Assembly (NCBI GenBank): GCA_945867155.1
Contig: CAMBHL010000004.1
Location: 186,001 to 250,000, forward strand
Direction: 5' to 3'
From: an uncultured Eubacteriaceae bacterium
GTDB lineage: Bacteria; Bacillota; Clostridia; Eubacteriales; Eubacteriaceae
Length of the DNA: 64,000 nt
Below, in pieces: positions 24,910 through 33,400 of the stretch. Position 1 is the first letter of the stretch, and each line of letters begins with the position of its first letter. The position numbers and the translations under genes are program-made. The notes under the pieces are model-generated. The model had not been told where the DNA came from. It made no database searches and saw nothing but the letters and a program-made list of their open reading frames with translations.

Positions 24910-25197
24910 ATGGCAGTATCATCAAAACAAGCATTAGGCATGATTGAAACAAAAGGACTCGTCGGTTCCATTGAAGCGGCCGATGCAATGGTCAAAGCAG
25001 CTAACGTGACGTTAATTGGAAAGGAAAAGATCGGAAGCGGTCTGGTCACCGTCATGGTCCGCGGCGATGTCGGTGCAGTGAAGGCTGCGGTCGACGCCGG
25101 CGCCGCTGCAGCAGACAAGGTGGGACAGATCGTTTCCGTCCACGTCATCCCGAGACCTCACGAAGAAGTTGAAGGTATTTTACCGACTTTGGATTAA
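24910..25197 (+). CDS. eutM: EutM-like hexameric BMC shell protein, copy 2
   Basis: A 95-residue BMC protein nearly identical to its upstream neighbour; the body from [11 protein letters not shown] to VHVIPRPH differs at only a few residues (IGSG for VGSG, AADKVG for AGDKVG). Ends differ: MAVSSKQA at the front and [11 protein letters not shown] at the back. It is a recent tandem duplication. Differences at the termini could change how tiles meet at edges. GGAGTGTAAC precedes the start. Confidence 0.95.
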   Translation: MAVSSKQALGMIETKGLVGSIEAADAMVKAANVTLIGKEKIGSGLVTVMVRGDVGAVKAAVDAGAAAADKVGQIVSVHVIPRPHEEVEGILPTLD

Positions 25198-25222
25198 GGC
25201 ATAATGCGAAAGGAGCCACCCG

Positions 25223-26041
25223 ATGAAAGTAATCACAGAAAGGACTCTTCGCGAAGCTGAAGCAGGCGGAACCAAGGTCTTTGTGATGGAAAAAGGCCAG
25301 ATCCTTTCGCCGGCAGCGCGGGAATATCTTACAGACCATCATATGCGGGTTGAACAAAGACAGGATGCCAATCAAAGGGAAAAGCTTCCGGGGGCGAAAC
25401 ACAAAAGCCCCCTGCAGGAAGCTCCTTTGGCAGCCGTAAAAGAAAAAAAAGTCTCAAACAAGCCACAGCCAAAGCTGCCTGAACGCTGCTATATCGATCA
25501 TGAAACCGGCGCTTTCTATACCCAAAAGCCCGAATACATGACCCAGCTTTTCGGCAAGACGCTGGTGATGAAAAACCATCCGCGAATCGTATTCCGGGGA
25601 AAACTGGATGATGTGCAAGCCACCGTCGTGCTCATTCAGGCTCAGCTTGAAGGCGAAAATGGAAGCAAGGCGCTGATCAGTGATCTGACAGACATCCTGG
25701 TGACCCTGCGTCTCATGATGCGGGCGGAAGTACTCGACGAAGCTTTTGAAAAAGAGACGATTCTCGGTCTCAATCACGAGCAGCTCAGAGAACATTCTCA
25801 TTATCCGATGAAATATTACAACATTAAACAGATGGTTTTGCCGGATAAAAGTCTCGGTGTGACTTATGCGAGACTGAACAAACTCAGAACGGAGATACGG
25901 GAGACGGAATTGATCGCCATCTCCGCTTATAAAGAAGGTCGAAATATCAGCCATGAAGATATCATTGAAGGTCTCAACCGGCTTTCAAGTGCCCTTCATA
26001 TTATGATGTGCCGTTATCTGGCACATGATTACGATCATTGA
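25223..26041 (+). CDS. eutT: EutT, corrinoid adenosyltransferase
   Basis: A 272-residue enzyme that makes adenosylcobalamin for EutBC. The N-terminal part (about 1-50) has VITERTLREAEAGGTKVFVM; a variable basic linker follows; the conserved core includes KTLVMKNHPRIVFRGKLDD and the terminal helix HEDIIEGLNRLSSALHIMM. The HX11CCX2C metal-binding motif of Salmonella EutT is absent here (only isolated Cys are seen), as in the Listeria-like branch. It lies between the shell genes and the TIGR02536-like gene. Confidence 0.9.
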   Translation: MKVITERTLREAEAGGTKVFVMEKGQILSPAAREYLTDHHMRVEQRQDANQREKLPGAKHKSPLQEAPLAAVKEKKVSNKPQPKLPERCYIDHETGAFYTQKPEYMTQLFGKTLVMKNHPRIVFRGKLDDVQATVVLIQAQLEGENGSKALISDLTDILVTLRLMMRAEVLDEAFEKETILGLNHEQLREHSHYPMKYYNIKQMVLPDKSLGVTYARLNKLRTEIRETELIAISAYKEGRNISHEDIIEGLNRLSSALHIMMCRYLAHDYDH

Positions 26042-26062
26042 CCGGAAAGAAAAGGAGGAAGT

Positions 26063-26836
26063 ATGGATTTTGATCAATTGGTGAGTGAAATTGCAAGCCG
26101 CGTAGCCAAACGCGTAGAAGCAATGGAAATGACACAGCAGCAGGATGAGCCAGCAGGTCCGGCAGAAAATCGCGAAGCGAATGCAGAACAGATCGTTCAT
26201 AAAAAACCCTGGCTCTGTGCTGGCAGCAAAAAAATACAGGAACGCAATCTCCAGCGATTATGTGAGCCAGCGGCTCAAAATGAACAGCCAGATGTCGAAG
26301 ATCATGAAGGGGTGCTCATTACATCTCTTTCGGTAAAAGATATGTGCCGGGTGGTGGAAGGCATTGGCGGAACGCCGGTTTCGGATTTGTTAATCGAGGC
26401 GCTGCTTGCGGGAAAACGGACAGCCGTTCTCAAAGAAGGCGTGGCGCTTTATCGGTATCAGGGCAGCGCACCGGTTGCGTATTACCGCATCCTTGAAGAA
26501 AAATTAAACCGCCTGATGCGCTGCGGAGTGATTATTTGTCCGGAAAAAGAAGCGGTGGCGAAACTTTCAAAAAGCGAAGAAAGTTTTGACGGATGTGAAA
26601 TCAATCAGACGCGATGCCAGGAAACAGAAGAACATGACGAAGTTTCTGAAACGCCAGCAGAAAAAGAAGAACCTGGGGTTGCGCGCATTGATAAGCATGT
26701 GATCACGGACAGTGATTTGATTAAGGCGCTGGTGGATGCGCCGCATACGATTTTGATTCCGAAGCGGGCTATTTTAACGGATGTGGTAAAAGAAACATTG
26801 GACGAAAAGCATATTCAGGTCAGCCGGGCTCTGTAG
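26063..26836 (+). CDS. ethanolamine utilization protein of unknown role (TIGR02536-like)
   Basis: A 257-residue protein found in Gram-positive eut loci but with no established function. An N-terminal amphipathic helix (FDQLVSEIASRVAKRVEAM) resembles a microcompartment targeting peptide. The core (about 85-175) reads ITSLSVKDMCRVVEGIGGTPV..LLIEALLAGKRTAVL, with an acidic low-complexity linker (about 180-215) and a C-terminal block VITDSDLIKALVDAPHTILIPKRAIL. The last block resembles the N-terminal part of EutT. Possibly a flavoprotein-like or cobalamin-handling helper; this is inference. Confidence 0.8.
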   Translation: MDFDQLVSEIASRVAKRVEAMEMTQQQDEPAGPAENREANAEQIVHKKPWLCAGSKKIQERNLQRLCEPAAQNEQPDVEDHEGVLITSLSVKDMCRVVEGIGGTPVSDLLIEALLAGKRTAVLKEGVALYRYQGSAPVAYYRILEEKLNRLMRCGVIICPEKEAVAKLSKSEESFDGCEINQTRCQETEEHDEVSETPAEKEEPGVARIDKHVITDSDLIKALVDAPHTILIPKRAILTDVVKETLDEKHIQVSRAL

Positions 26837-26858
26837 TCTAAATTGAAGGTGAGGCAAG

Positions 26859-27131
26859 ATGAAAGTCGGAAAGGTCATCGGTAGTGTATGGGCCACACGA
26901 AAAGAGCAAAAGCTCAATGGGCTCAAATTATTAATTGTCGAGCCGCAGCGATTGAATACTTCAGGAGGAGATGAGCCCTTCGTCGCGGCGGATATCATCG
27001 GCGCAGGCGTTGGTGAATCGGTTATTGTGGTATCCGGAAGTTCTGCAAGAGGCGCGGCAGGTGACCCTCAAATTCCGGTAGATGCAACGGTAGTCGGCAT
27101 CATCGACGATATGGAAATTGCAAGAAGTTAA
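26859..27131 (+). CDS. eutN: EutN, pentameric microcompartment vertex protein
   Basis: A 90-residue EutN/CcmL-family protein. It starts KVGKVIGSVWATRKEQKLNG, includes LLIVEPQRL, and has the family GAGVGESVIVVSGSSAR loop, then VDATVVGIID. Pentamers cap the vertices of the shell. AAGGTGAGG stands upstream. It is followed by the PduS-like gene. Confidence 0.95.
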   Translation: MKVGKVIGSVWATRKEQKLNGLKLLIVEPQRLNTSGGDEPFVAADIIGAGVGESVIVVSGSSARGAAGDPQIPVDATVVGIIDDMEIARS

Positions 27132-27144
27132 GGAAGACAAAAGT

Positions 27145-28491
27145 ATGGAAATCTTAGAAATGATCGAAAAAGCTGGTGTAGTCGGAGCTGGAGGCGCTGG
27201 GTTTCCCACCGCGGTCAAGCTGGCTGCAAAAGCAGACTGCTATATCGTAAATGCTGTTGAATGTGAGCCGTTAATTGCATCGGATAAATATCTTTGCCGC
27301 ACCCATGCAAAAGAAATCCTTTTTGGTGCACTTACTGCCGCCAAAACCATTGGGGCGAGCCGGATTGTCATCGCGCTAAAGAAAACTTACCGCGAGGAAA
27401 TTCAAAGTCTTGAGAAAGCCATTGCGGAGACAAAAGCGCCGGTGGAACTTTTTAAGCTGGCGCCCTTTTATCCAGCCGGGGATGAACAAACGTTGGTACA
27501 GGCCATACTCAAGAAGAGCATCCCTGAAGGAGGACTGCCTCTTGACGTCGGGGCAGTAGTCAACAATGTCGCCAGTGTTTACAATATCGGCCAGGCGGTG
27601 CAGGGTAAACCTGTAACCCATAAAATCCTCTCCATTGTGGGGGAAGTAGCCAAACCGGTGGTCCTCACTGTTCCTATCGGAACAGCTCTGACCGACTGTC
27701 TGCGCCGAGCCAGGCCTTTATTAAAAGAATACGCGGTGATCATCGGCGGACCGATGATGGGGCGTCTCGTGCCAGAAAAAGAGCATCTTCGTGGAGAAGT
27801 CGTCACCAAAACCACCGGCAATCTCCTGGTTCTGCCGCCCGACCATTATCTGGTCCGTCACGCGGCCGTCCCCATTGAAAAATTGAAGAAACAGGCCATG
27901 ACGGCTTGCCTTCAATGCCGGATGTGTACGGACCTGTGCCCGCGTCACAATATCGGACACCGGATTGATCCGCACATTATCATGCGCAATGCCTTCAAAG
28001 AAAATCTTTTAGATGATAATGCTTATTTAAAAGCCTTTGGCGAGGCGGCCAACTGCTGCAGCTGCGGGGTCTGTGAAATGTACGCTTGTCCGATGGGGCT
28101 GTCGCCGAAACGAATGAATGATTATTTTAAAGGGCAGTTGAAAGCTAAGGGGCTGCGTCTTGAACGTAATCAAAATCCGCAGGCCATTGCGAATATCGAG
28201 CATCGGCGAATTCCGACAGAACGGCTCGTCGCCAGATTAGGGCTTAGCCAATACGAAAACCAGCGGGTGACGCCAGTGAATGTGGACCCCAAAAAAGTAA
28301 AGATTCCGCTTTCAATGCATATCGGAGCACCGGCAGTTTGTGTGGTGAAAAAAGGAGATGCCGTTTCATGCGGTACCTTGATTGGAGAAAAAAACGGCAA
28401 AATATCTGCAAATATCCATAGCAGTATTGATGGCGTTGTGGTTCAGGCAGAACAAGGCTACGTTGAAATCAGAAAAGGAGAGGCGAAGTGA
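27145..28491 (+). CDS. PduS-like flavo-iron-sulfur cobalamin reductase (RnfC/SLBB type)
   Basis: A 448-residue protein from the ATG at 27145; the upstream in-frame ATG at 27118 lies inside eutN, and AAGGAAGA fits the later one. Domains: FMN/NADH-binding front of the RnfC/NuoF type (GVVGAGGAGFPTAVKL), an SLBB region (about 165-215), two 4Fe-4S clusters CLQCRMCTDLCP and CCSCGVCEMYACP (about 250-310), and a barrel-sandwich tail (about 390-445). PduS reduces cob(III)alamin for the adenosyltransferase; the same role beside EutT is inferred. Confidence 0.88.
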   Translation: MEILEMIEKAGVVGAGGAGFPTAVKLAAKADCYIVNAVECEPLIASDKYLCRTHAKEILFGALTAAKTIGASRIVIALKKTYREEIQSLEKAIAETKAPVELFKLAPFYPAGDEQTLVQAILKKSIPEGGLPLDVGAVVNNVASVYNIGQAVQGKPVTHKILSIVGEVAKPVVLTVPIGTALTDCLRRARPLLKEYAVIIGGPMMGRLVPEKEHLRGEVVTKTTGNLLVLPPDHYLVRHAAVPIEKLKKQAMTACLQCRMCTDLCPRHNIGHRIDPHIIMRNAFKENLLDDNAYLKAFGEAANCCSCGVCEMYACPMGLSPKRMNDYFKGQLKAKGLRLERNQNPQAIANIEHRRIPTERLVARLGLSQYENQRVTPVNVDPKKVKIPLSMHIGAPAVCVVKKGDAVSCGTLIGEKNGKISANIHSSIDGVVVQAEQGYVEIRKGEAK

Positions 28492-29027
28492 AGCACGCAT
28501 TAGGACTCATAGAATTAAACAGCATTGCAAGGGGAATTCGTGTCACCGATGAAATGCTGAAGGCAGCGCAGGTCGATTTGATTCGATCATCGACGATTTG
28601 CCCAGGAAAATATATCGTTATTATCTCAGGAGATGTCGGGGAAGTAGAAGCTTCCATGCGCGCCGGCGAACACTTAGCCGCCGAATATGAGATCAACCGC
28701 CTCTTGATTCCAAATATTCATCAACAGCTGGTGCCGGCGTTAATGGGTACAACCCAGGACATTCGTCCGGAAGCAATCGGGGTGCTCGAATTTTATTCCG
28801 TTGCTTCAGCTATTGTTGCGGCAGATAAAGCGGCGAAGGCTGCGCAGATTCAGCTCATCGAGGTGCGTATCGGTTATGCGATTGGCGGTAAAGGGTATGT
28901 CACTTTGACAGGCGACGTCGGCGCCGTAAAAGCAGCTGTGGCAGCGGCTTCTGAAGATCAGGAACTGCTGGTTGAAACGACGGTCATTCCAAGACCGATC
29001 GAACCCCTTGTTGAATCGCTGCTGTAA
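28488..29027 (+). CDS. PduT-like tandem-BMC shell protein with candidate 4Fe-4S Cys
   Basis: A 179-residue trimeric shell protein with two BMC domains (about 3-80 and 95-175). Cys38 in STICPGKYIV is at the position that binds a 4Fe-4S cluster on the three-fold axis of PduT. The second domain resembles EutM ([37 protein letters not shown]). It overlaps the PduS-like gene by 4 bases, so both are probably made together and may pass electrons across the shell. Confidence 0.88.
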   Translation: MKHALGLIELNSIARGIRVTDEMLKAAQVDLIRSSTICPGKYIVIISGDVGEVEASMRAGEHLAAEYEINRLLIPNIHQQLVPALMGTTQDIRPEAIGVLEFYSVASAIVAADKAAKAAQIQLIEVRIGYAIGGKGYVTLTGDVGAVKAAVAAASEDQELLVETTVIPRPIEPLVESLL

Positions 29028-29073
29028 CGAATAAAAGAGATGGTATTATCCATAATGAAAGAGAGTAAAGGAA

Positions 29074-30324
29074 ATGTTTAACGAATTAGTGAAACATATT
29101 ACAGATGTTGAAGTGTTTACTAAAAGTATTCGAACATGGGCCTCCCATTTATCAATCAACTCTGTGATTATTTTTATCATGATGATCTTTATGGTCATCG
29201 GCGCAGTTGACAAAATGCGCGGAAACAAGTTGGGGTACGGTGAACAATTTGAAGAAGGGTTCAATGCCATGGGGCCTCTTGCGATGGCGATGGCGGGTGT
29301 TGTAGCAGCAGCACCTGTTCTGGCGATTTTGCTCAAACCGATTATCGTGCCGATTTACCGTTTCTTTGGGGCCGACGCCTCAATGTTTGCCACGACACTT
29401 TTGGCCTGTGACATGGGCGGCTATCCTCTGGCCATGAAAATGGCATCCAATGCGACCATAGGGAACTTTTCGGGATTGATTCTCGGCACTATGATGGGGC
29501 CAACAATTGTGTTTACCATTCCTGTGGCCCTGTCGATCATTAAGAAAAAAGACCGCCCATTCCTTGGAGCTGGGGTTCTTGCTGGGATGATCACGATTCC
29601 AATCGGCTGCATTGTCGGGGGTCTTACAATGAACATGACTCCGTACAAAATCAGTTTGAGTACGATTTTAGTCAATTTGATTCCGGTTATCATCATTGCT
29701 GGACTGATCGTTCTCGGCTTATGGTTCAAACCGGCTAAAATGATCAATGGCTTCAATGTTTTTGGGAAATGGGTCACGATTATTATCACATTCTTTACAG
29801 CAGTGGCTGTTTTTGAATACGAAACGGGGATTAAATTTCCGCTCATGGATCTCATGGTTAAGCCGGACAGCACAGGAACCATTCCCCTGGAATCAGGTCT
29901 TTTAGTCTGCGGCACCATCGCAATCGTGCTTATCGGCGCTTTTCCAATGGTCAAATGGATCACGGATACTTTTGGCAAAGCACTCCAGAAATTGGGCGGC
30001 AAGCTTGGTATCGACGAAAACAGTTCAGCAGGTCTGGTAGCCAATCTTGCGAATAACATTGCCATGTTCAATATCATGGACAAAATGAACGATAAGGGTA
30101 AATTGTTAAATGTGGCCTTTTCTGTATCCGCGGCCTTTGTTTTTGGCGATCACTTGGGTTTTACAGCTGGGGTTAATCCAAAAATGATCTTCCCGGTTAT
30201 TGTGGGCAAACTGACTGCCGGGATTACGGCCCTGATTTTGGCTAATATTTTGTCGCCAAAATTGCTCGAAAAAATTGAATCAACCCGTCAGACAGATGCA
30301 GAAACTGCAGAAGCAGAAGCCTAG
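29074..30324 (+). CDS. eutH: EutH, ethanolamine permease
   Basis: A 416-residue membrane protein with about ten to eleven hydrophobic segments. Typical stretches are FGADASMFATTLLACDMGGY, GTMMGPTIVFTIPVALSII, and GDHLGFTAGVNPKMIFPVIVG. EutH imports ethanolamine when it is scarce. The gene is within the operon, 46 bases after the PduT-like gene and 29 bases before eutQ. Confidence 0.95.
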   Translation: MFNELVKHITDVEVFTKSIRTWASHLSINSVIIFIMMIFMVIGAVDKMRGNKLGYGEQFEEGFNAMGPLAMAMAGVVAAAPVLAILLKPIIVPIYRFFGADASMFATTLLACDMGGYPLAMKMASNATIGNFSGLILGTMMGPTIVFTIPVALSIIKKKDRPFLGAGVLAGMITIPIGCIVGGLTMNMTPYKISLSTILVNLIPVIIIAGLIVLGLWFKPAKMINGFNVFGKWVTIIITFFTAVAVFEYETGIKFPLMDLMVKPDSTGTIPLESGLLVCGTIAIVLIGAFPMVKWITDTFGKALQKLGGKLGIDENSSAGLVANLANNIAMFNIMDKMNDKGKLLNVAFSVSAAFVFGDHLGFTAGVNPKMIFPVIVGKLTAGITALILANILSPKLLEKIESTRQTDAETAEAEA

Positions 30325-30353
30325 AATTCAACTGTCAAGAGGTAAAAACAACA

Positions 30354-30788
30354 ATGAATATCAGCGAAGCATTTATAGAAAATCTGGTCCATCAGGTGAT
30401 GCAGAGCCTCCGCGAATCTGCACCTGATTTTGAAAAAACAGTAGATCCTTCAGGGGTCATCGGGATTAAAACCAAAACTGTTGTCTGCGAACCTTTTGAA
30501 GGGCGTGACGATGTGCGGTTAAAGGATATTGTCACCCTCGACGAAGCGCCGAGAATGGGCGCCGGCATCATGGAACTCGATCATGCAGATTTTGAGTGGA
30601 CGCTCACCTACGATGAATTTGACATGGTGATCGACGGTGAACTTGAGATTGAAATCGACGGACGCGTCGTCAGCGGCAAGGCCGGAGATATCATCTATAT
30701 TCCCAAAGGCAGTGCCATTCACTTTAAGACGCCGACGAAAACCCGGTATGCCTATTTTGTGTACCCTGCAAATTGGCAGGAACAGTAA
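30354..30788 (+). CDS. eutQ: EutQ, cupin protein of ethanolamine utilization
   Basis: A 144-residue protein: an amphipathic N-terminal helix (ISEAFIENLVHQVMQSL, a possible targeting signal) and a cupin domain (about 60-140, DHADFEWTLTYDEFDMVIDG and GDIIYIPKGSAIHF). It is shorter than enterobacterial EutQ (about 230 residues), as is usual in Firmicutes. Acetate-kinase activity has been reported for Salmonella EutQ; whether it applies here is unknown. It is the last eut gene. Confidence 0.92.
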   Translation: MNISEAFIENLVHQVMQSLRESAPDFEKTVDPSGVIGIKTKTVVCEPFEGRDDVRLKDIVTLDEAPRMGAGIMELDHADFEWTLTYDEFDMVIDGELEIEIDGRVVSGKAGDIIYIPKGSAIHFKTPTKTRYAYFVYPANWQEQ

Positions 30789-30803
30789 TGAAAAATAAAA
30801 TAA

Positions 30804-30948
30804 GGACAGGACTGGCAGAAGAATAAGCCAGTCTGTCCATCCCCATTTATATGATTAACATGGTGCTTTTTCCGGCTAAACATCCTCTAAAGCCGGTCTT
30901 GGACTTCACACCTCCATATGATATAGAAAATTCCGGGTCGCTCCCGGA
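30804..30948 (+). repeat. cluster of three short inverted repeats after eutQ
   Basis: GGACAG-G-ACTGGC (30804-30816) pairs with GCCAGT-CTGTCC (30827-30838); CCGGCT (30872-30877) with AGCCGG (30891-30896); TCCGGG (30932-30937) with CCCGGA (30943-30948). None is followed by a T run. I see no convincing gene in 30789-31023; a 35-codon frame from 30851 lacks a ribosome site. The hairpins may protect the 3' end of the eut transcript. Confidence 0.6.
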
Positions 30949-30962
30949 GAGCACCTGAAATG

Positions 30963-31019
30963 ATAAAACCACCGGTCTCACACACCATCATCACATCATC
31001 CCGGTGGTTTTATTTTTTT
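30963..31019 (+). terminator. terminator between eut and osmolyte transporter operons
   Basis: ATAAAACCACCGG (30963-30975) pairs perfectly with CCGGTGGTTTTAT (31001-31013) around a 25-base loop, followed by TTTTTTT on the plus strand. On the minus strand the trailing TTTTATCATTT is weaker. It probably ends the eut operon and serves the converging transporter operon as well. Confidence 0.85.
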
Positions 31020-31023
31020 GCCG

Positions 31024-31818
31024 CTATTTCTGCACCCGGTTGTACACGCATTCTCCGATTTTGTCTTCGGGCATCATGCACAGATGCCGTTCATTCCGGG
31101 TGATTTTTTCGACGAAGGCGTTGGCCGGATGCTTTAACAGTTCGTCCGGTTCGCTGTACTGCTGAATGCGCCCCTGGTCCATGACCATGACTTTGGTGCC
31201 AAGCTTCAGCGCCTCTTTGATGTCGTGGGTCACGAACAGCACGGTGATGCCGGTTTCTCTGTGGATTTTTAAAATTTCATCCTGGAGGCTTTCCCGGGTG
31301 ATTTCGTCGACGGCGCCGAAAGGTTCGTCCATGAGCAGAATGTCCGGAGAGGCGGCGAGGGCCCGGGCGATGCCGACGCGCTGCTGCTGACCGCCGGACA
31401 GTTCCGCGGGATAGCGGTCTTTGAGGGACGTGTCCAGGCCGACGATGGCCATCCATTTGTCGACGGCCTGTTCTGTTTTGGCTTTGTCTTTTTTGTTCCA
31501 GAGTTTGGGGACGTAGGCGATGTTTTCTTCGACGGTCATGTGGGGGAAGAGTACACTGCCTTGAATCGCGTAGCCGATATTGCGCCGCAGCATGATGTGA
31601 TCGAGGCCCCGGATATTTTTGCCGTTCACCAAGATATCGCCCGCTGTGGGGGAAATCAAGGCGTTGACCATTTTTAAGGTGGTGGTTTTGCCGCAGCCGG
31701 AAGAGCCGATGATGGTCACAAAATCGCCGCGGTCCACGGTAAAGCTCAAATCCGGAATGACCGTTGTATCGCCGTATTGTTTGACGACGTGCTGAAATTC
31801 AATCGTAGGTGTTGTCAT
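31024..31818 (-). CDS. glycine betaine/choline-type ABC transporter ATP-binding protein
   Basis: A 264-residue ATPase of the OpuCA/OpuBA/ProV group. Walker A GSSGCGKTTTLKMVN, Q-loop, signature LSGGQQQRVGIARAL, Walker B ILLMDEPFGAVDE and the switch His in VTHD are all present. The C-terminal tail is short and lacks the CBS domains of full-length OpuCA, so any ionic-strength sensing must lie elsewhere. It follows the fused permease/binding gene by 13 bases in the same operon. Confidence 0.93.
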   Translation of the reverse strand: MTTPTIEFQHVVKQYGDTTVIPDLSFTVDRGDFVTIIGSSGCGKTTTLKMVNALISPTAGDILVNGKNIRGLDHIMLRRNIGYAIQGSVLFPHMTVEENIAYVPKLWNKKDKAKTEQAVDKWMAIVGLDTSLKDRYPAELSGGQQQRVGIARALAASPDILLMDEPFGAVDEITRESLQDEILKIHRETGITVLFVTHDIKEALKLGTKVMVMDQGRIQQYSEPDELLKHPANAFVEKITRNERHLCMMPEDKIGECVYNRVQK

Positions 31819-31831
31819 GGCGAGCCTCTCT

Positions 31832-33373
31832 TTATTTTAATAATCCTTTTTGCTTTAAAAATGCCTTTGCGACGCTGCGGGGCGATTTTTTCTGAACGTC
31901 AACTTGATTGTTCATGCGAATCATGTCATTTTCGCTGATTTTTCCGCTTAATTTTTTAAAGACGCTTTTTAATTCCGGATGCTTTTCGAGCACTTTCGTT
32001 CGAACGACGTTGCCGCAGCGGTAGGACGGGAAGAAATGTTTGTCGTCTTTCAGGACAACGGCGTTGGCGTCGGCGAGCTGGCCGTCCGTGGTGAAGATGA
32101 CCATGACGTCAATTTGATTTTCAGCCAGGGCTTTGTATTTCAAGCCGATATCCATGTCCATGGTTTTGCCGAACTGCATGTTATAGGTGCGGCACAGGGC
32201 GTTGTAGCCGTCTTTGCGTTCGAAGAAGTCGTATTCTGCGCCGAAGGTCAGATCTTTGGCGTGGGCGCGGAGGTCGGAATAGGTTTTAATGTGGTACTGA
32301 TCCGCGATGGGTTTGCGGACGACGAGGCCGTAGGTGTTGTTGAAGCCGTACATGCCGGTCCAGGTCAGGCCCTTTTTGCGGTAAGCTTTCTGCATCGTGT
32401 TAAACTGTTTTTCCGTGTAGAGGCTTTTATTTTTTAAGACCATGTTCCAGCCGGTTCCCGTGTATTCGGGATAGAGATCGAATTTGCCGCTCTCCATCCC
32501 CGGCTCGATGTTCGAGGTGCCGCCGCCGACCCCCTGAGTCAGATCAACGTTGAGGTTCGTATCCTGTTCGATGAGGAGGTCCAGCATTTCCCCGAGAATG
32601 TATTGCTCGGTCATGGGCTTTGTGGCGATATGGATGGTGTCGCTTTGCCGCTTTGGCAGGACAGCCAGCACGATGGCGGCGGTGACTGCCGCGATGATGA
32701 CGATGAACAGCCTTTTTTTCCAGGGCTTTTTCTGGGAATGATGATGACGCTGGCCGAGATGTTTTTCCAATAGGCCGATGAGAAGATCAACGAGAAGGGC
32801 GAGGAGCGCGGTGAGGAGACTTCCTGCGAGGGTCATGGCCGTGTTGTTGGTGGTGATGCCGCGGTAGATCGCGACCCCAAGGCCGCCGGCCCCGATGAAG
32901 GATGCGATGCCGGCCAGGGCAATGGTCATGGTGACCATGTTGCGGATGCCGGAGAGAATCACCGGCATGGCCAGAGGCAGTTTGATTTTAAAAAGGATCT
33001 GCCGGCGGGTGCTGCCCATGCCCTTTGCCGCTTCGAGAATAGCCGGGTCGACGTGGCTGAGTCCCGTGTGGGTCGCCCGAACCATGGGCAGCAGCGCGTA
33101 GATGGTCAGCGCGATGACCGCCGTGGTGTTGCCGACTCCGGAAAAGGGGATCAGAAAGCCGAGCATGGAGATCGACGGAATGGTGTAGAGAAAGTTGATC
33201 ACGCCGAGGGTCGGCCGCGCCGACTTTTGATATTCTGAAATCAAGATCCCCACAGTTCCGCCAAAGACGATCGCGATCGCAATGGCCAGAAAGGAGATTT
33301 GGAGATGCTCAACTAATAGTTTTAGAAAAAAAGCGTGCTGTTGGACGAGAAGCTGAAATAAATTGGAGATCAT
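31832..33373 (-). CDS. fused permease/substrate-binding protein of osmolyte ABC transporter
   Basis: A 513-residue fusion. Residues 1-210 form an OpuB/OpuC-type inner-membrane permease with about five membrane segments and an EAA loop (AAKGMGSTRRQILFKIKLP). After a further membrane helix (about 222-240, RLFIVIIAAVTAAIVLAVLP) comes an extracytoplasmic binding domain (about 245-510) with TKPMTEQYILGEMLDLLIEQ and DLYPEYTGTGW, typical of choline/glycine-betaine binders of the QAT family. Such fusions are common in Firmicutes. Exact substrate unknown. Confidence 0.92.
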   Translation of the reverse strand: MISNLFQLLVQQHAFFLKLLVEHLQISFLAIAIAIVFGGTVGILISEYQKSARPTLGVINFLYTIPSISMLGFLIPFSGVGNTTAVIALTIYALLPMVRATHTGLSHVDPAILEAAKGMGSTRRQILFKIKLPLAMPVILSGIRNMVTMTIALAGIASFIGAGGLGVAIYRGITTNNTAMTLAGSLLTALLALLVDLLIGLLEKHLGQRHHHSQKKPWKKRLFIVIIAAVTAAIVLAVLPKRQSDTIHIATKPMTEQYILGEMLDLLIEQDTNLNVDLTQGVGGGTSNIEPGMESGKFDLYPEYTGTGWNMVLKNKSLYTEKQFNTMQKAYRKKGLTWTGMYGFNNTYGLVVRKPIADQYHIKTYSDLRAHAKDLTFGAEYDFFERKDGYNALCRTYNMQFGKTMDMDIGLKYKALAENQIDVMVIFTTDGQLADANAVVLKDDKHFFPSYRCGNVVRTKVLEKHPELKSVFKKLSGKISENDMIRMNNQVDVQKKSPRSVAKAFLKQKGLLK

Positions 33374-33400
33374 GGGGAAACACTTTCTTATGCGGGATAA

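Noticed and set aside
30851..30958. Small 35-codon plus-strand frame after eutQ
   Set aside because: No ribosome site, and it spans two hairpins; it is more likely non-coding.
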